Of a stretch of 64,000 nucleotides of DNA, positions 39,347 to 47,286 are shown piece after piece (positions within the stretch are counted from its first letter, which is position 1; every line of letters starts with the position of its first letter). The notes below the pieces were generated by a model. The model did not search any database, was not told the DNA's origin, and was given only the letters and a program-made list of their open reading frames with translations. Both the position numbers and the translations under genes were made by a program. The DNA comes from SAR92 clade bacterium H231. GTDB taxonomy: Bacteria; Pseudomonadota; Gammaproteobacteria; Pseudomonadales; Porticoccaceae. The stretch is from positions 124,001 to 188,000 of the forward strand of contig JAOALC010000001.1 of assembly GCA_025153775.1 (NCBI GenBank). Direction: 5' to 3'.

Positions 39347-39973
39347 ATGACTATTGAATTTATTAATTTCCTAGCCCGTTGGGGCCATGTGCTGTTCGGT
39401 ATTGTCTGGATCGGCATGCTGTACTACTTTAACTTTGTTCAGGGTGGCTACTTCAAAGAGGCCTCTGCCGAGGGTCTGGCCGATGCCAAGGCCAAGCTGG
39501 CTCCCAGCGCTCTGTGGTGGTTCCGTTGGGGCGCCATGTTTACCTTTATCACTGGTCTCTATCTGTTACACAGCATCTCCAGTGTACTGAATAACTACAT
39601 TATTGTGGGTGCGGCCATGGGTACCTTGATGGCAGCTAATGTGTGGATGGTAATCTGGCCAGCTCAGCGCATTGCTCTGGGTATCGAAGAGGGTGGCGAC
39701 AAAGCCGCAGCTGGTGCCAAGGCACTGCTGGCGTCGCGCACCAATACGCTGTTCTCAGCACCTATGCTGTTCGGCATGCTGGCTGGTCCTCACTACGGAC
39801 AGTACGGCACTGAAGTCGGCGGCACTGGTTTGACTGTTATGCTGGTGATTGTTTTGGCTCTTGAAGTCAATGCACTGAAGGGCAAGCAGGGTCCAATGAC
39901 CACCGTAAATGGTGTGATCGGCTCCAGCCTGGCGCTGACTGCTGTTATGGTTGCTGTGCTCAACTTCCTATAG
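39347..39973 (+). CDS. Membrane protein with urate oxidase N-terminal (PuuD-like) domain
   Basis: The 208-residue protein looks like the membrane part of urate hydroxylase PuuD (Urate_ox_N family): RWGHVLFGIVWIGMLYYFNF, the WWFRWGAMFTFITGLYLL stretch, and WMVIWPAQRIALG. About six membrane segments are seen. It ends after the membrane domain and has no C-terminal CxxCH haem motif as PuuD has, so urate oxidation is doubtful; conserved His14 could still bind a cofactor. It forms a single-gene unit between two terminators, with AGAGGAG before the ATG. Related proteins are often annotated wrongly as NusG-like antitermination proteins. Confidence 0.7.
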   Translation: MTIEFINFLARWGHVLFGIVWIGMLYYFNFVQGGYFKEASAEGLADAKAKLAPSALWWFRWGAMFTFITGLYLLHSISSVLNNYIIVGAAMGTLMAANVWMVIWPAQRIALGIEEGGDKAAAGAKALLASRTNTLFSAPMLFGMLAGPHYGQYGTEVGGTGLTVMLVIVLALEVNALKGKQGPMTTVNGVIGSSLALTAVMVAVLNFL

Positions 39974-39992
39974 GTAATTGAGCAGTATCAGA

Positions 39993-40025
39993 AGCCGGCG
40001 CTGGTTACCCAGTGCCGGTTTTTTA
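39993..40025 (+). terminator. Terminator after the PuuD-like gene
   Basis: CCGGCGCTGG and CCAGTGCCGG pair with one G-U around TTAC and run into six T. Confidence 0.92.
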
Positions 40026-40144
40026 ATGTCTGTCTTATAGGGGCTATACGAGGCTGTATAAAATAAATGAATCCGGGATGCCCCAGAGCCTCTATGGGCG
40101 TATAATCTTCCGCCATCGCAATGATCTGTCAGGGATTCGAGATT

Positions 40145-40876
40145 ATGGAAAAGAAACGCATTAAACCGATTGTCGCTGAGCGCGACGATATGATCGGCCG
40201 TTCACCCTCCGCACCTAGGTCTGACGGTGGTGACAATAATGGTTCCTCTGGTCAAACCACCGGCATGTCAGGTCTGTGGAAGTTTATGGTGTTGGTGGCT
40301 TTCTTTGGATTGGGCGGGGCCGCCGGCCTGGGCTGGATGCAGTATCAGGATTTAGCTACCAAGCACAGTTCATTATTACAGCGCTTTGAGTTGCTGGAGT
40401 CGCGGTTGAGTAGCACTGATGAGTCGGTGACCCAGTCTGGCGCTGCTATGCAAGTCACTATCAGCAAGCAGGGAGACCAACTTAAAAAACACTGGAGCGA
40501 AATTAAAAAGCTCTGGGGTGTGACCAATGATATTAACAAGGGCAAAATTGAGAAGAATCAAAAAGATATCTCTTTTTTGGCCAGCAAGCGCAATACGCTT
40601 GAAGAGTCGGTAAACAAAGATAGTAAAAAGCTGGCTACGCTCAGCGCCAATTATCTGGGTATGGCCGCCGATGTAGAGGCGCTTGCTGAGAGCATGCGCA
40701 ATCAGAGCGATGGGCTCAACCGCATCAATAGCTCTGTGGCGCTGATTAATCAGCGCATTAAAAACAATGCTGAGGGTATCGAGTCCATGGAGGCTTTCCG
40801 TCGTCAGATTAACCAGAAAATCTATGCTTTAGAGCAGCGCAGTGGTGCTACTCTTACCCAGACAGGATCAAATTAG
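40145..40876 (+). CDS. Membrane-anchored coiled-coil protein of unknown function
   Basis: I do not recognise this 243-residue protein. It has a basic N terminus (MEKKRIKPIVAERDD), a Ser/Gly/Asn-rich linker, one membrane segment at about 45-66 (WKFMVLVAFFGLGGAAGLGW), and then a long, heptad-like helical region to the end (LEESVNKDSKKLATLSANYL, IKNNAEGIESMEAFRRQINQ). This topology resembles periplasmic coiled-coil or methyl-accepting-like scaffolds but no domain is clear. The ATG at 40145 is chosen over 40121 because the latter lacks a ribosome site. It ends 8 bases before the fumarase gene, so the two are probably cotranscribed. Confidence 0.8.
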   Translation: MEKKRIKPIVAERDDMIGRSPSAPRSDGGDNNGSSGQTTGMSGLWKFMVLVAFFGLGGAAGLGWMQYQDLATKHSSLLQRFELLESRLSSTDESVTQSGAAMQVTISKQGDQLKKHWSEIKKLWGVTNDINKGKIEKNQKDISFLASKRNTLEESVNKDSKKLATLSANYLGMAADVEALAESMRNQSDGLNRINSSVALINQRIKNNAEGIESMEAFRRQINQKIYALEQRSGATLTQTGSN

Positions 40877-40884
40877 TAAATATT

Positions 40885-42402
40885 ATGACTGTTATTCGCC
40901 AGCAAGATCTTATCCAAAGTGTCGCAGATGCTCTGCAGTATATTTCTTACTACCACCCAGCTGACTTTATCAAGGCGGTAAAAGAGGCCTACGATCGCGA
41001 GGAGTCCAAGTCTGCCAAAGATGCTATGGCACAGATTTTAATCAACTCGCGCATGTGTGCCATGGGCCACAGGCCGATCTGTCAGGACACCGGCATAGTG
41101 ACAGTTTTTGTGAAAGTGGGCATGGACGTGGGCTGGGATGCGGATATGAGCCTGAGCGATATGATTAATCAGGGAGTGCGCGAAGCCTACACCCACCCCG
41201 ACAATATTCTGCGCGCCTCGATACTGGCGGATCCAGATGGGGCTCGCACCAACACAGGTGACAACACACCAGCTGTTATTCATTACGAAATAGTGCCCGG
41301 CGATAAGGTAGAGATAGATGTCGCTGCCAAAGGTGGCGGCTCTGAGGCTAAATCTAAGTTTGCTATGTTGAACCCATCAGACTCCGTGGTTGATTGGGTG
41401 CTCAATGTAGTGCCCACCATGGGTGCCGGCTGGTGCCCGCCTGGTATTTTGGGTATTGGCCTTGGTGGCACAGCAGAAAAAGCTATGCTGATGGCCAAAG
41501 AAGCCCTACTTGAGCATATTGATATTCATGACCTGCAGGCCAAGGGCGCCGAAAACCGCAACGAGGAGCTACGTCTTGAGCTGTTCGACAAGGTTAATGC
41601 GCTGGGTATAGGTGCCCAGGGGCTTGGCGGCCTGACCACTGTATTAGATATCAAGATCAAAGATTACCCCTCCCATGCAGCCAATAAAGCTGTGGCGATT
41701 ATTCCCAACTGTGCGGCAACCCGCCATGTGCATTTTGAACTGGATGGCACTGGCCCAGCTCAACTTGAGGCCCCCAATCTTGACGACTGGCCCGATATCA
41801 CCTGGGAAACTGACGATACTGTGCGCCGGGTTAATCTGGATACAGTCACCCAGCAAGATATAGAGCAGTGGAAGCCAGGCGATACATTACTGCTATCGGG
41901 CAAAATGTTGACGGGCCGCGACGCCGCCCATAAGAAGATGACCGATATATTGGCCCGGGGCGAGCAGCTGCCTGTTGATCTGACTGGGCGCTTTATCTAT
42001 TACGTCGGCCCCGTAGATCCCATTGGCGAAGAGGCTGTGGGGCCAGCGGGACCTACCACAGCCACAAGAATGGACAAGTTTACCCGCACCATGCTGGAAC
42101 AGACCGGCCTGATGGGCATGATTGGCAAAGCTGAGCGCGGCCAGACTGGTATAGATGCTATCAGGGATAACAAAGCGGTGTACCTGATTGCCGTGGGCGG
42201 CGCCGCCTACCTGGTTTCCAAAGCCATTACCCGCGCCGAGGTTATCGCCTTTCCAGAACTGGGTATGGAAGCCATCTATGAATTTGAAGTCAATGAGATG
42301 CCGGTCACTGTGGCAGTGGATACCAGTGGCGAATCTGTGCATCGCATAGGCCCGGCAATCTGGCAGGCTAAAATCGAAGAGAAAACCCTTAAATTCGACT
42401 AA
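40885..42402 (+). CDS. Class I fumarate hydratase
   Basis: Class I fumarases interconvert fumarate and malate in the citric acid cycle using an oxygen-sensitive 4Fe-4S cluster. The 505-residue protein carries the three expected cluster cysteines: Cys66 (RPICQDTG), Cys184 (AGWCPPG) and Cys276 (IPNCAATRH). The C-terminal beta domain has LLSGKMLTGRDAAHKK and YYVGPVDP. Length and motifs fit the single-chain FumA/FumB type. The gene symbol fumA or fumB cannot be assigned without comparison. It follows the coiled-coil gene by 8 bases. Confidence 0.95.
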   Translation: MTVIRQQDLIQSVADALQYISYYHPADFIKAVKEAYDREESKSAKDAMAQILINSRMCAMGHRPICQDTGIVTVFVKVGMDVGWDADMSLSDMINQGVREAYTHPDNILRASILADPDGARTNTGDNTPAVIHYEIVPGDKVEIDVAAKGGGSEAKSKFAMLNPSDSVVDWVLNVVPTMGAGWCPPGILGIGLGGTAEKAMLMAKEALLEHIDIHDLQAKGAENRNEELRLELFDKVNALGIGAQGLGGLTTVLDIKIKDYPSHAANKAVAIIPNCAATRHVHFELDGTGPAQLEAPNLDDWPDITWETDDTVRRVNLDTVTQQDIEQWKPGDTLLLSGKMLTGRDAAHKKMTDILARGEQLPVDLTGRFIYYVGPVDPIGEEAVGPAGPTTATRMDKFTRTMLEQTGLMGMIGKAERGQTGIDAIRDNKAVYLIAVGGAAYLVSKAITRAEVIAFPELGMEAIYEFEVNEMPVTVAVDTSGESVHRIGPAIWQAKIEEKTLKFD

Positions 42403-42536
42403 TATAATATTGGTAAATCGAATCATTAGCTCGAAGGTAATTCATGGCTATATCTTTACAGAATCACCACTAACAGAGCTCAGTCAAATGAGCTTTTACA
42501 GCCCTTGGGGCAAAACATAAATGAAAGGAAAACAAA

Positions 42537-43481
42537 ATGAACAGCGTTAAATCAGTCATCGCAGGATTGGCTATTATTGCTTCTAGTGCTGCCGTCTCGG
42601 ACAGCTGGTATCTTGGAGAGGCAGTGAGTCACTACGTCCTTGATGATCAGCGCGCCCTTGAGGGAGATATAGAGGGTACTCAGGCGGGTCTGCATATAGG
42701 TAAATATTTTTCTGACAGCGTTGCTGTAGAACTGGGTTATGGCACCAACGTAGGCCATGATAACTTTGATGTTCTTACTCTGAGCAGCGTTATCTGGCTG
42801 GGTGACAGTGCGGCTAACTGGCGCCCCTATGCCATGCTTGGATTTAACCGCTACGACTTTACTGACAACAGCAATCTGGCCGCCGGGCATGACGATAACT
42901 CCAGTCAGATACTGTTTGGTCTGGGGTTGAGCACCATGATTGCAGATGAAGTTCAGTTTCGTGCTGATTTGCGCGGTATGGGCGGCCATGATGAAACTGG
43001 TGAAGATGTAGGTTTGCAACTATCCATCAACCATATGTTCGGCCAGAAATCTGCGCCGGCTGTTAAAGCATCGCCAGCTCCGGCTCCAGCGCCTGTGGTA
43101 GAGCAGGAACCCGAAGTGCGTACCATTACCATTCGTTTAAATGTCGAGTTTGAATTTAATCAAGACAGAGTAAAGTCTGTTTATGGTGACCAGCTAGAGG
43201 CTATAGCCGCCGCTATGCGCGCCCATACCGATATTGAGTTGGTGCTGGAAGGCCATACGGATAGCCGTGGCTCCGATAGCTACAATGCCGATCTGTCTAG
43301 CCGTCGAGCCGCTGCAGTGGCGCGAAAAATCGCCGAGGACTATGGCATTGCCAGCGATCGTATCTCCGCAGTGGGCTACGGTGAGAGCCGCCCCATAGCC
43401 ACTAACGATACAGATGAGGGCCGTGCCCGCAACCGTCGTGTTGTCGGCGAGATGACTTTCTCTGAAGTAGCTGCAGACTAA
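42537..43481 (+). CDS. OmpA-family outer membrane protein
   Basis: The 314-residue protein has a signal peptide (about 1-20), an eight-strand OmpA-like barrel in residues 22-170, an Ala/Pro hinge (KASPAPAPAPVVEQEPE) and a C-terminal OmpA domain that binds peptidoglycan. The binding motif runs LEGHTDSRGSDSYNADLSSR, with RARNRRV near the end. The layout suggests it ties the outer membrane to the wall. A ribosome site AAAGGAAA precedes the ATG. It is a single unit ending in a terminator. Confidence 0.93.
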   Translation: MNSVKSVIAGLAIIASSAAVSDSWYLGEAVSHYVLDDQRALEGDIEGTQAGLHIGKYFSDSVAVELGYGTNVGHDNFDVLTLSSVIWLGDSAANWRPYAMLGFNRYDFTDNSNLAAGHDDNSSQILFGLGLSTMIADEVQFRADLRGMGGHDETGEDVGLQLSINHMFGQKSAPAVKASPAPAPAPVVEQEPEVRTITIRLNVEFEFNQDRVKSVYGDQLEAIAAAMRAHTDIELVLEGHTDSRGSDSYNADLSSRRAAAVARKIAEDYGIASDRISAVGYGESRPIATNDTDEGRARNRRVVGEMTFSEVAAD

Positions 43482-43517
43482 TCAGGTGGCGACTTACTAC
43501 AGAGTCTAAGAGAAAAT

Positions 43518-43545
43518 AAAACGGCGCCCCTCAGGCGCCGTTTTG
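43518..43545 (+). terminator. Terminator of the OmpA-family gene
   Basis: AAAACGGCGC and GCGCCGTTTT are complementary around CCCTCAG. The A and T ends make it usable on both strands, but only the plus-strand gene is near. Confidence 0.9.
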
Positions 43546-43567
43546 CTATCAAACAAAAGGGCTGGTT

Positions 43568-45010
43568 ATGGGCACTACATTTTATTGGCACGATTATGAA
43601 ACCTTTGGGGTCGATCCCTCCAAAGATAGGCCATCCCAGTTTGCCGGTCTGCGCACAGATGAAAATCTCAATCCCATTGGCGAGCCTCTGGTTATTTACT
43701 GCCAGCCGCAAAAGGATATTCTTCCGGCCCCCATGGCCTGCCTGGTGACTGGCATTACCCCTCAGCACGCCATGGAACAGGGTTTGCCGGAGCCAGAGTT
43801 TATGGCTCAGATTTATGCTCAATTGGCTATGCCTGGCACCTGTGGCGTGGGCTACAACAGTGTTCGCTTTGACGATGAGGTCACCAGATACAGCCTGTAT
43901 AGAAATTTCTACGACCCCTATGAGCGCGAGTGGAAGAATGGCAATTCGCGGTGGGATATCATAGACATGCTGCGCCTCTGCCGAGCGCTTCGTCCCGAGG
44001 GTATAAACTGGCCAGACCATGAGCCAGGCCGCCCCAGCTTTAAGTTGGAAGACCTGACCAGAGCCAATGGCATCGCCCACGAGGCAGCCCATGATGCTCT
44101 GAGCGACGTGACAGCGACTATAGCTATGGCCAGGCTAGTCAAAGAAAAACAGCCCCGGCTGTTTGACTATGTGGTTAATCACCGCAGTAAAAAAGCCATT
44201 GCTGAAATGCTCAACACCCAGCAGCGCAAACCGTTTTTCCATATCTCCGGCATGCTGCCCAGAGAGCATCTGTACGGCGCTATTATGATGCCTTTGGCGC
44301 CCCATCCCACCAATAGCAATGGAGTTATCTGTATAGACCTGTCTGTCGACCCAGAGCCGTTGATCAGTCTGGATGCCGAGGAGATTCGGCGGCGAGTCTT
44401 TAGCCCCGCAGAAGAGTTAGAGGATAAAAATCTGCGTATCCCTCTCAAAGTGGTGCATACCAACAAGGTGCCCGTGGTGACCACCCATAAGCTGGTTGAC
44501 GAGGCGGCTGCGCAGCGCCTGGCAATTGATGTATCTGCCTGCGAAGCCCATTGGCAGCGCTTAAACCAACAGGACCTCAAGGCCAAGCTGCATCTGGTAT
44601 TTGCCGAGCAGGAATTTCCGCCCAGGTCCGAGGCTGAGCAGCAACTGTACCAGGGCTTTTTGCCCAATCAGGATAAGCCTCTGCTGAATGAGGTGCGCCG
44701 TGCCAATCTGGACGATTTTAAACAGCATAGCTTTCATTTCACCGACGCCCGTTACAATCAATTGCTCTTTAGCTATCGCGCTCGCTACTTCGCCGATTCA
44801 TTAACCGAAGAGGAGCAACAGACCTGGCGAGAAAGTTGCCAATGGCGCTTGACCGACCAAAGTGCTGGTTATTTAACCCTTGAGCAACAGGCCAGTGAAA
44901 TTGATCAATTACTGGCCGATAGCAGCCTGACTGAGGAAAAACGGGCAGTTTTAGCCGCACTTCAGCAGTGGACTGAGCAGATCGCGACGGAATTTGGCCT
45001 GACAAACTAG
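43568..45010 (+). CDS. sbcB: Exodeoxyribonuclease I
   Basis: ExoI degrades single-stranded DNA from 3' to 5' and acts in mismatch repair and recombination with RecJ and SSB. The 480-residue protein shows the DEDDh exonuclease: YWHDYETFGVDP (first acidic pair), GYNSVRFDDEVTRY, and AHDALSDVTATIAM with its final aspartate, followed by the SH3-like and helical C-terminal domains (KLHLVFAEQEFPP). The ATG lies 24 bases after the terminator of the gene before. Confidence 0.96.
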   Translation: MGTTFYWHDYETFGVDPSKDRPSQFAGLRTDENLNPIGEPLVIYCQPQKDILPAPMACLVTGITPQHAMEQGLPEPEFMAQIYAQLAMPGTCGVGYNSVRFDDEVTRYSLYRNFYDPYEREWKNGNSRWDIIDMLRLCRALRPEGINWPDHEPGRPSFKLEDLTRANGIAHEAAHDALSDVTATIAMARLVKEKQPRLFDYVVNHRSKKAIAEMLNTQQRKPFFHISGMLPREHLYGAIMMPLAPHPTNSNGVICIDLSVDPEPLISLDAEEIRRRVFSPAEELEDKNLRIPLKVVHTNKVPVVTTHKLVDEAAAQRLAIDVSACEAHWQRLNQQDLKAKLHLVFAEQEFPPRSEAEQQLYQGFLPNQDKPLLNEVRRANLDDFKQHSFHFTDARYNQLLFSYRARYFADSLTEEEQQTWRESCQWRLTDQSAGYLTLEQQASEIDQLLADSSLTEEKRAVLAALQQWTEQIATEFGLTN

Positions 45011-45067
45011 AGTGAAACGCCTAAACAGGCTAAAATCCGCCAAATCAATTTGCCCTGGGGTGACCGT

Positions 45068-46081
45068 TTGAATTTTACCGGCGCGCATATTCTCTCAATT
45101 AACCAGTTTCAGCGTCAGGATGTCGAGCGAGTTTTCGCTGTGGCAGACCAGATGCAACCCTATGCACTGCGCAAAAAAGTGACTCGAGTGCTGGAGGGGG
45201 CCATCCTAGGTAATATGTTTTTTGAGGCTAGCACCAGAACCAGAGTAAGCTTTGGTTCGGCGTTTAATTTGCTGGGAGGCGAGGTTCGCGAGACCGCCGG
45301 CTTCGAGAGTTCGGCCCTGGTCAAAGGCGAGTCGCTGCAGGATACTGCCCGAGTACTGTCTGGCTTTAGCGACGTGATCTGCATGCGTCACCCGCAAGAG
45401 GGCTCGGTGGCAGACTTTGCTTCGGCCAGCCGTGTACCAGTGATGAATGGTGGCGATGGTGCCAACGAACATCCCACCCAGGCTCTGCTTGATCTCTACA
45501 CCATACGCAGTGAGCTCGAGGCCAGGGGCCGTGCCATCGACGGGTTAAAAATAGCCATGATCGGCGATCTTCGCCATGGCCGCACCGTGCACTCTCTCAG
45601 CAAGCTACTCTCGGTCTATAACAATATTGAAGTGGTGCTAGTCTCCCCTAGAGAGCTCTGTCTCCCCGCGCCGATTATTGAAGCTATGCGCAGCGCCGGT
45701 GTGCTGGTCAAAGAGTCCCATGAGCTAACTGGCGGCATCAGCGATGTGGATATTGTCTACTCCACCAGAATTCAGGAAGAGCGCTTCTCCAGCAAGGAAG
45801 AGGCGGATCTGTATCGCGGCAAGTTCAGGCTTAATCAGGCCATTTACACAGAGTTCTGTCAGCCCAACACTGTGATTATGCACCCACTGCCAAGAGACTC
45901 CAGAGCCGATGCCAATGAGCTGGACAGTGATCTCGACAGCAACCCCAATCTGGCCATTTTCCGTCAAACCGACAATGGCGTGCTGGTGCGCATGGCTCTC
46001 TTTGCCCTGGTACTAGACGTGGCACATTTGGTTGATGACTACGCCTGCGATGTGCGCTGGTATAACTCGCGTCAGAGTTAG
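45068..46081 (+). CDS. pyrB: Aspartate carbamoyltransferase catalytic chain
   Basis: PyrB condenses carbamoyl phosphate and aspartate in pyrimidine synthesis. The start is a TTG at 45068, giving NFTGAHILSINQF and about 337 residues; the frame is also open from a TTG at 45050, and no ATG is available. The carbamoyl phosphate site STRTR is at 55-59, with GGDGANEHPTQALLD and the C-terminal HPLPRDSRADANELD. It belongs to the long-chain PyrB type; no pyrI or pyrC is beside it. It lies 57 bases after sbcB. Confidence 0.93.
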   Translation: MNFTGAHILSINQFQRQDVERVFAVADQMQPYALRKKVTRVLEGAILGNMFFEASTRTRVSFGSAFNLLGGEVRETAGFESSALVKGESLQDTARVLSGFSDVICMRHPQEGSVADFASASRVPVMNGGDGANEHPTQALLDLYTIRSELEARGRAIDGLKIAMIGDLRHGRTVHSLSKLLSVYNNIEVVLVSPRELCLPAPIIEAMRSAGVLVKESHELTGGISDVDIVYSTRIQEERFSSKEEADLYRGKFRLNQAIYTEFCQPNTVIMHPLPRDSRADANELDSDLDSNPNLAIFRQTDNGVLVRMALFALVLDVAHLVDDYACDVRWYNSRQS

Positions 46082-46110
46082 ATATTACAAAACACTAAAC
46101 CGGCTGCCCT

Positions 46111-47283
46111 ATGACTGAATTCGATGATATTCGCCCCTACAATGATTCCGAGGTTCCGGCGGTTATTGCGCGGTTGCTGGACGATAAAGAATTTCTTAAT
46201 TTATTGTTAACCCGCAAAGCGCCGATACTGACCAAACTGCCACTGGTTAAAATGTTTGCCCGACCCTTTATCAAAAAGAGCCTGGGCAAGCTGGCCTCAG
46301 AGGTTCGCACCGTAGAGGACTTCCAGTCCCATATGTCCACAGCCCTGGTCAGCGCGCTACAGCGAACTACAGATAGCTACAGTTTTTCTGGGGTAGAAAA
46401 GCTGGACCCCAATAAAGCCTATCTGTTTATGAGCAATCACCGGGATATAGCGCTGGACCCGGCTATGATTAATCTGGGTCTGATTCTTAATCAACACAAA
46501 ACAGTGCGTATCGCCATTGGTGACAATTTACTGCGCAAGCCCTATGCCTCAGATTTAATGCGGGTCAATCGCAGCTTTATTGTTAAGCGCTCGGTGACCA
46601 GCCGCCGCGACAAGCTAGAGGCGCTAAAAACCTTATCTCGCTATATTCGCCACAGTATTACTGATGAACAGGTTTCCTGCTGGATAGCCCAGGCCGAGGG
46701 TCGCGCCAAAGACGGCTGCGATCGCACCGAGACCGCGCTGTTAAAAATGCTCGCCCTGTCAAAATCCAAGGAACAGAGCTTTGGCGCTGCAATTCAAGAG
46801 ATTAGCTTGATTCCGGTATCTATTTCCTATGAGTACGATCCCTGTGCTGGCGATAAAGCCAGAGAATTACATGCCGCAGAGCAGGGGCTAACCTATATTA
46901 AAGATGAGTTCGAAGATCTGGACACCATTCTCAAAGGACTGGTGGAATACAAAGGCCGCATTCAGGTAAATTTTGGCACACCTATTACCCAGAACTATGC
47001 AACGGCCGACCAGTTGGCCGCCGAGATTGATCGGCAGATACAGAACAACTACCAGCTGTTTCCGAGCAATATTATGGCCTGGCAGATGCAGGGCGACAGG
47101 GACAGCGCCACCTTTGCAAGACTCAAGCAGCAGTGGCCCGATGAGGACTGGTTGGAATCGCAGATAAGATTTCAGTCACATTTAGCCGCTATACCCAGCA
47201 TCCATAGACAGATAGCTATTGATGCCTATGCTGCGCCGGTTAATAGTCAGCTGGCTCAACAAAGCCAGCCACAGGGAAATTGA
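46111..47283 (+). CDS. Glycerolipid acyltransferase-like protein
   Basis: The 390-residue protein resembles 1-acylglycerol-3-phosphate or related acyltransferases. The catalytic block is FMSNHRDIALDPAMINLGL, with a histidine and an aspartate separated by five residues rather than the usual four, and the later RVNRSFIVKRSVTSRRDKLE and WIAQAEGRAKDGCDRTE match the substrate-binding part of this family. No membrane segment is obvious. Members are sometimes annotated as cytochrome oxidase subunits, which is not supported. It is followed after 3 bases by the DinG-type helicase gene. Confidence 0.8.
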   Translation: MTEFDDIRPYNDSEVPAVIARLLDDKEFLNLLLTRKAPILTKLPLVKMFARPFIKKSLGKLASEVRTVEDFQSHMSTALVSALQRTTDSYSFSGVEKLDPNKAYLFMSNHRDIALDPAMINLGLILNQHKTVRIAIGDNLLRKPYASDLMRVNRSFIVKRSVTSRRDKLEALKTLSRYIRHSITDEQVSCWIAQAEGRAKDGCDRTETALLKMLALSKSKEQSFGAAIQEISLIPVSISYEYDPCAGDKARELHAAEQGLTYIKDEFEDLDTILKGLVEYKGRIQVNFGTPITQNYATADQLAAEIDRQIQNNYQLFPSNIMAWQMQGDRDSATFARLKQQWPDEDWLESQIRFQSHLAAIPSIHRQIAIDAYAAPVNSQLAQQSQPQGN

Positions 47284-47286
47284 TCA

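Noticed and set aside
46434-46470. Annotation of the acyltransferase as a cytochrome oxidase subunit
   Set aside because: The sequence has acyltransferase motifs, no membrane spans and no copper or haem ligands of oxidase subunits.
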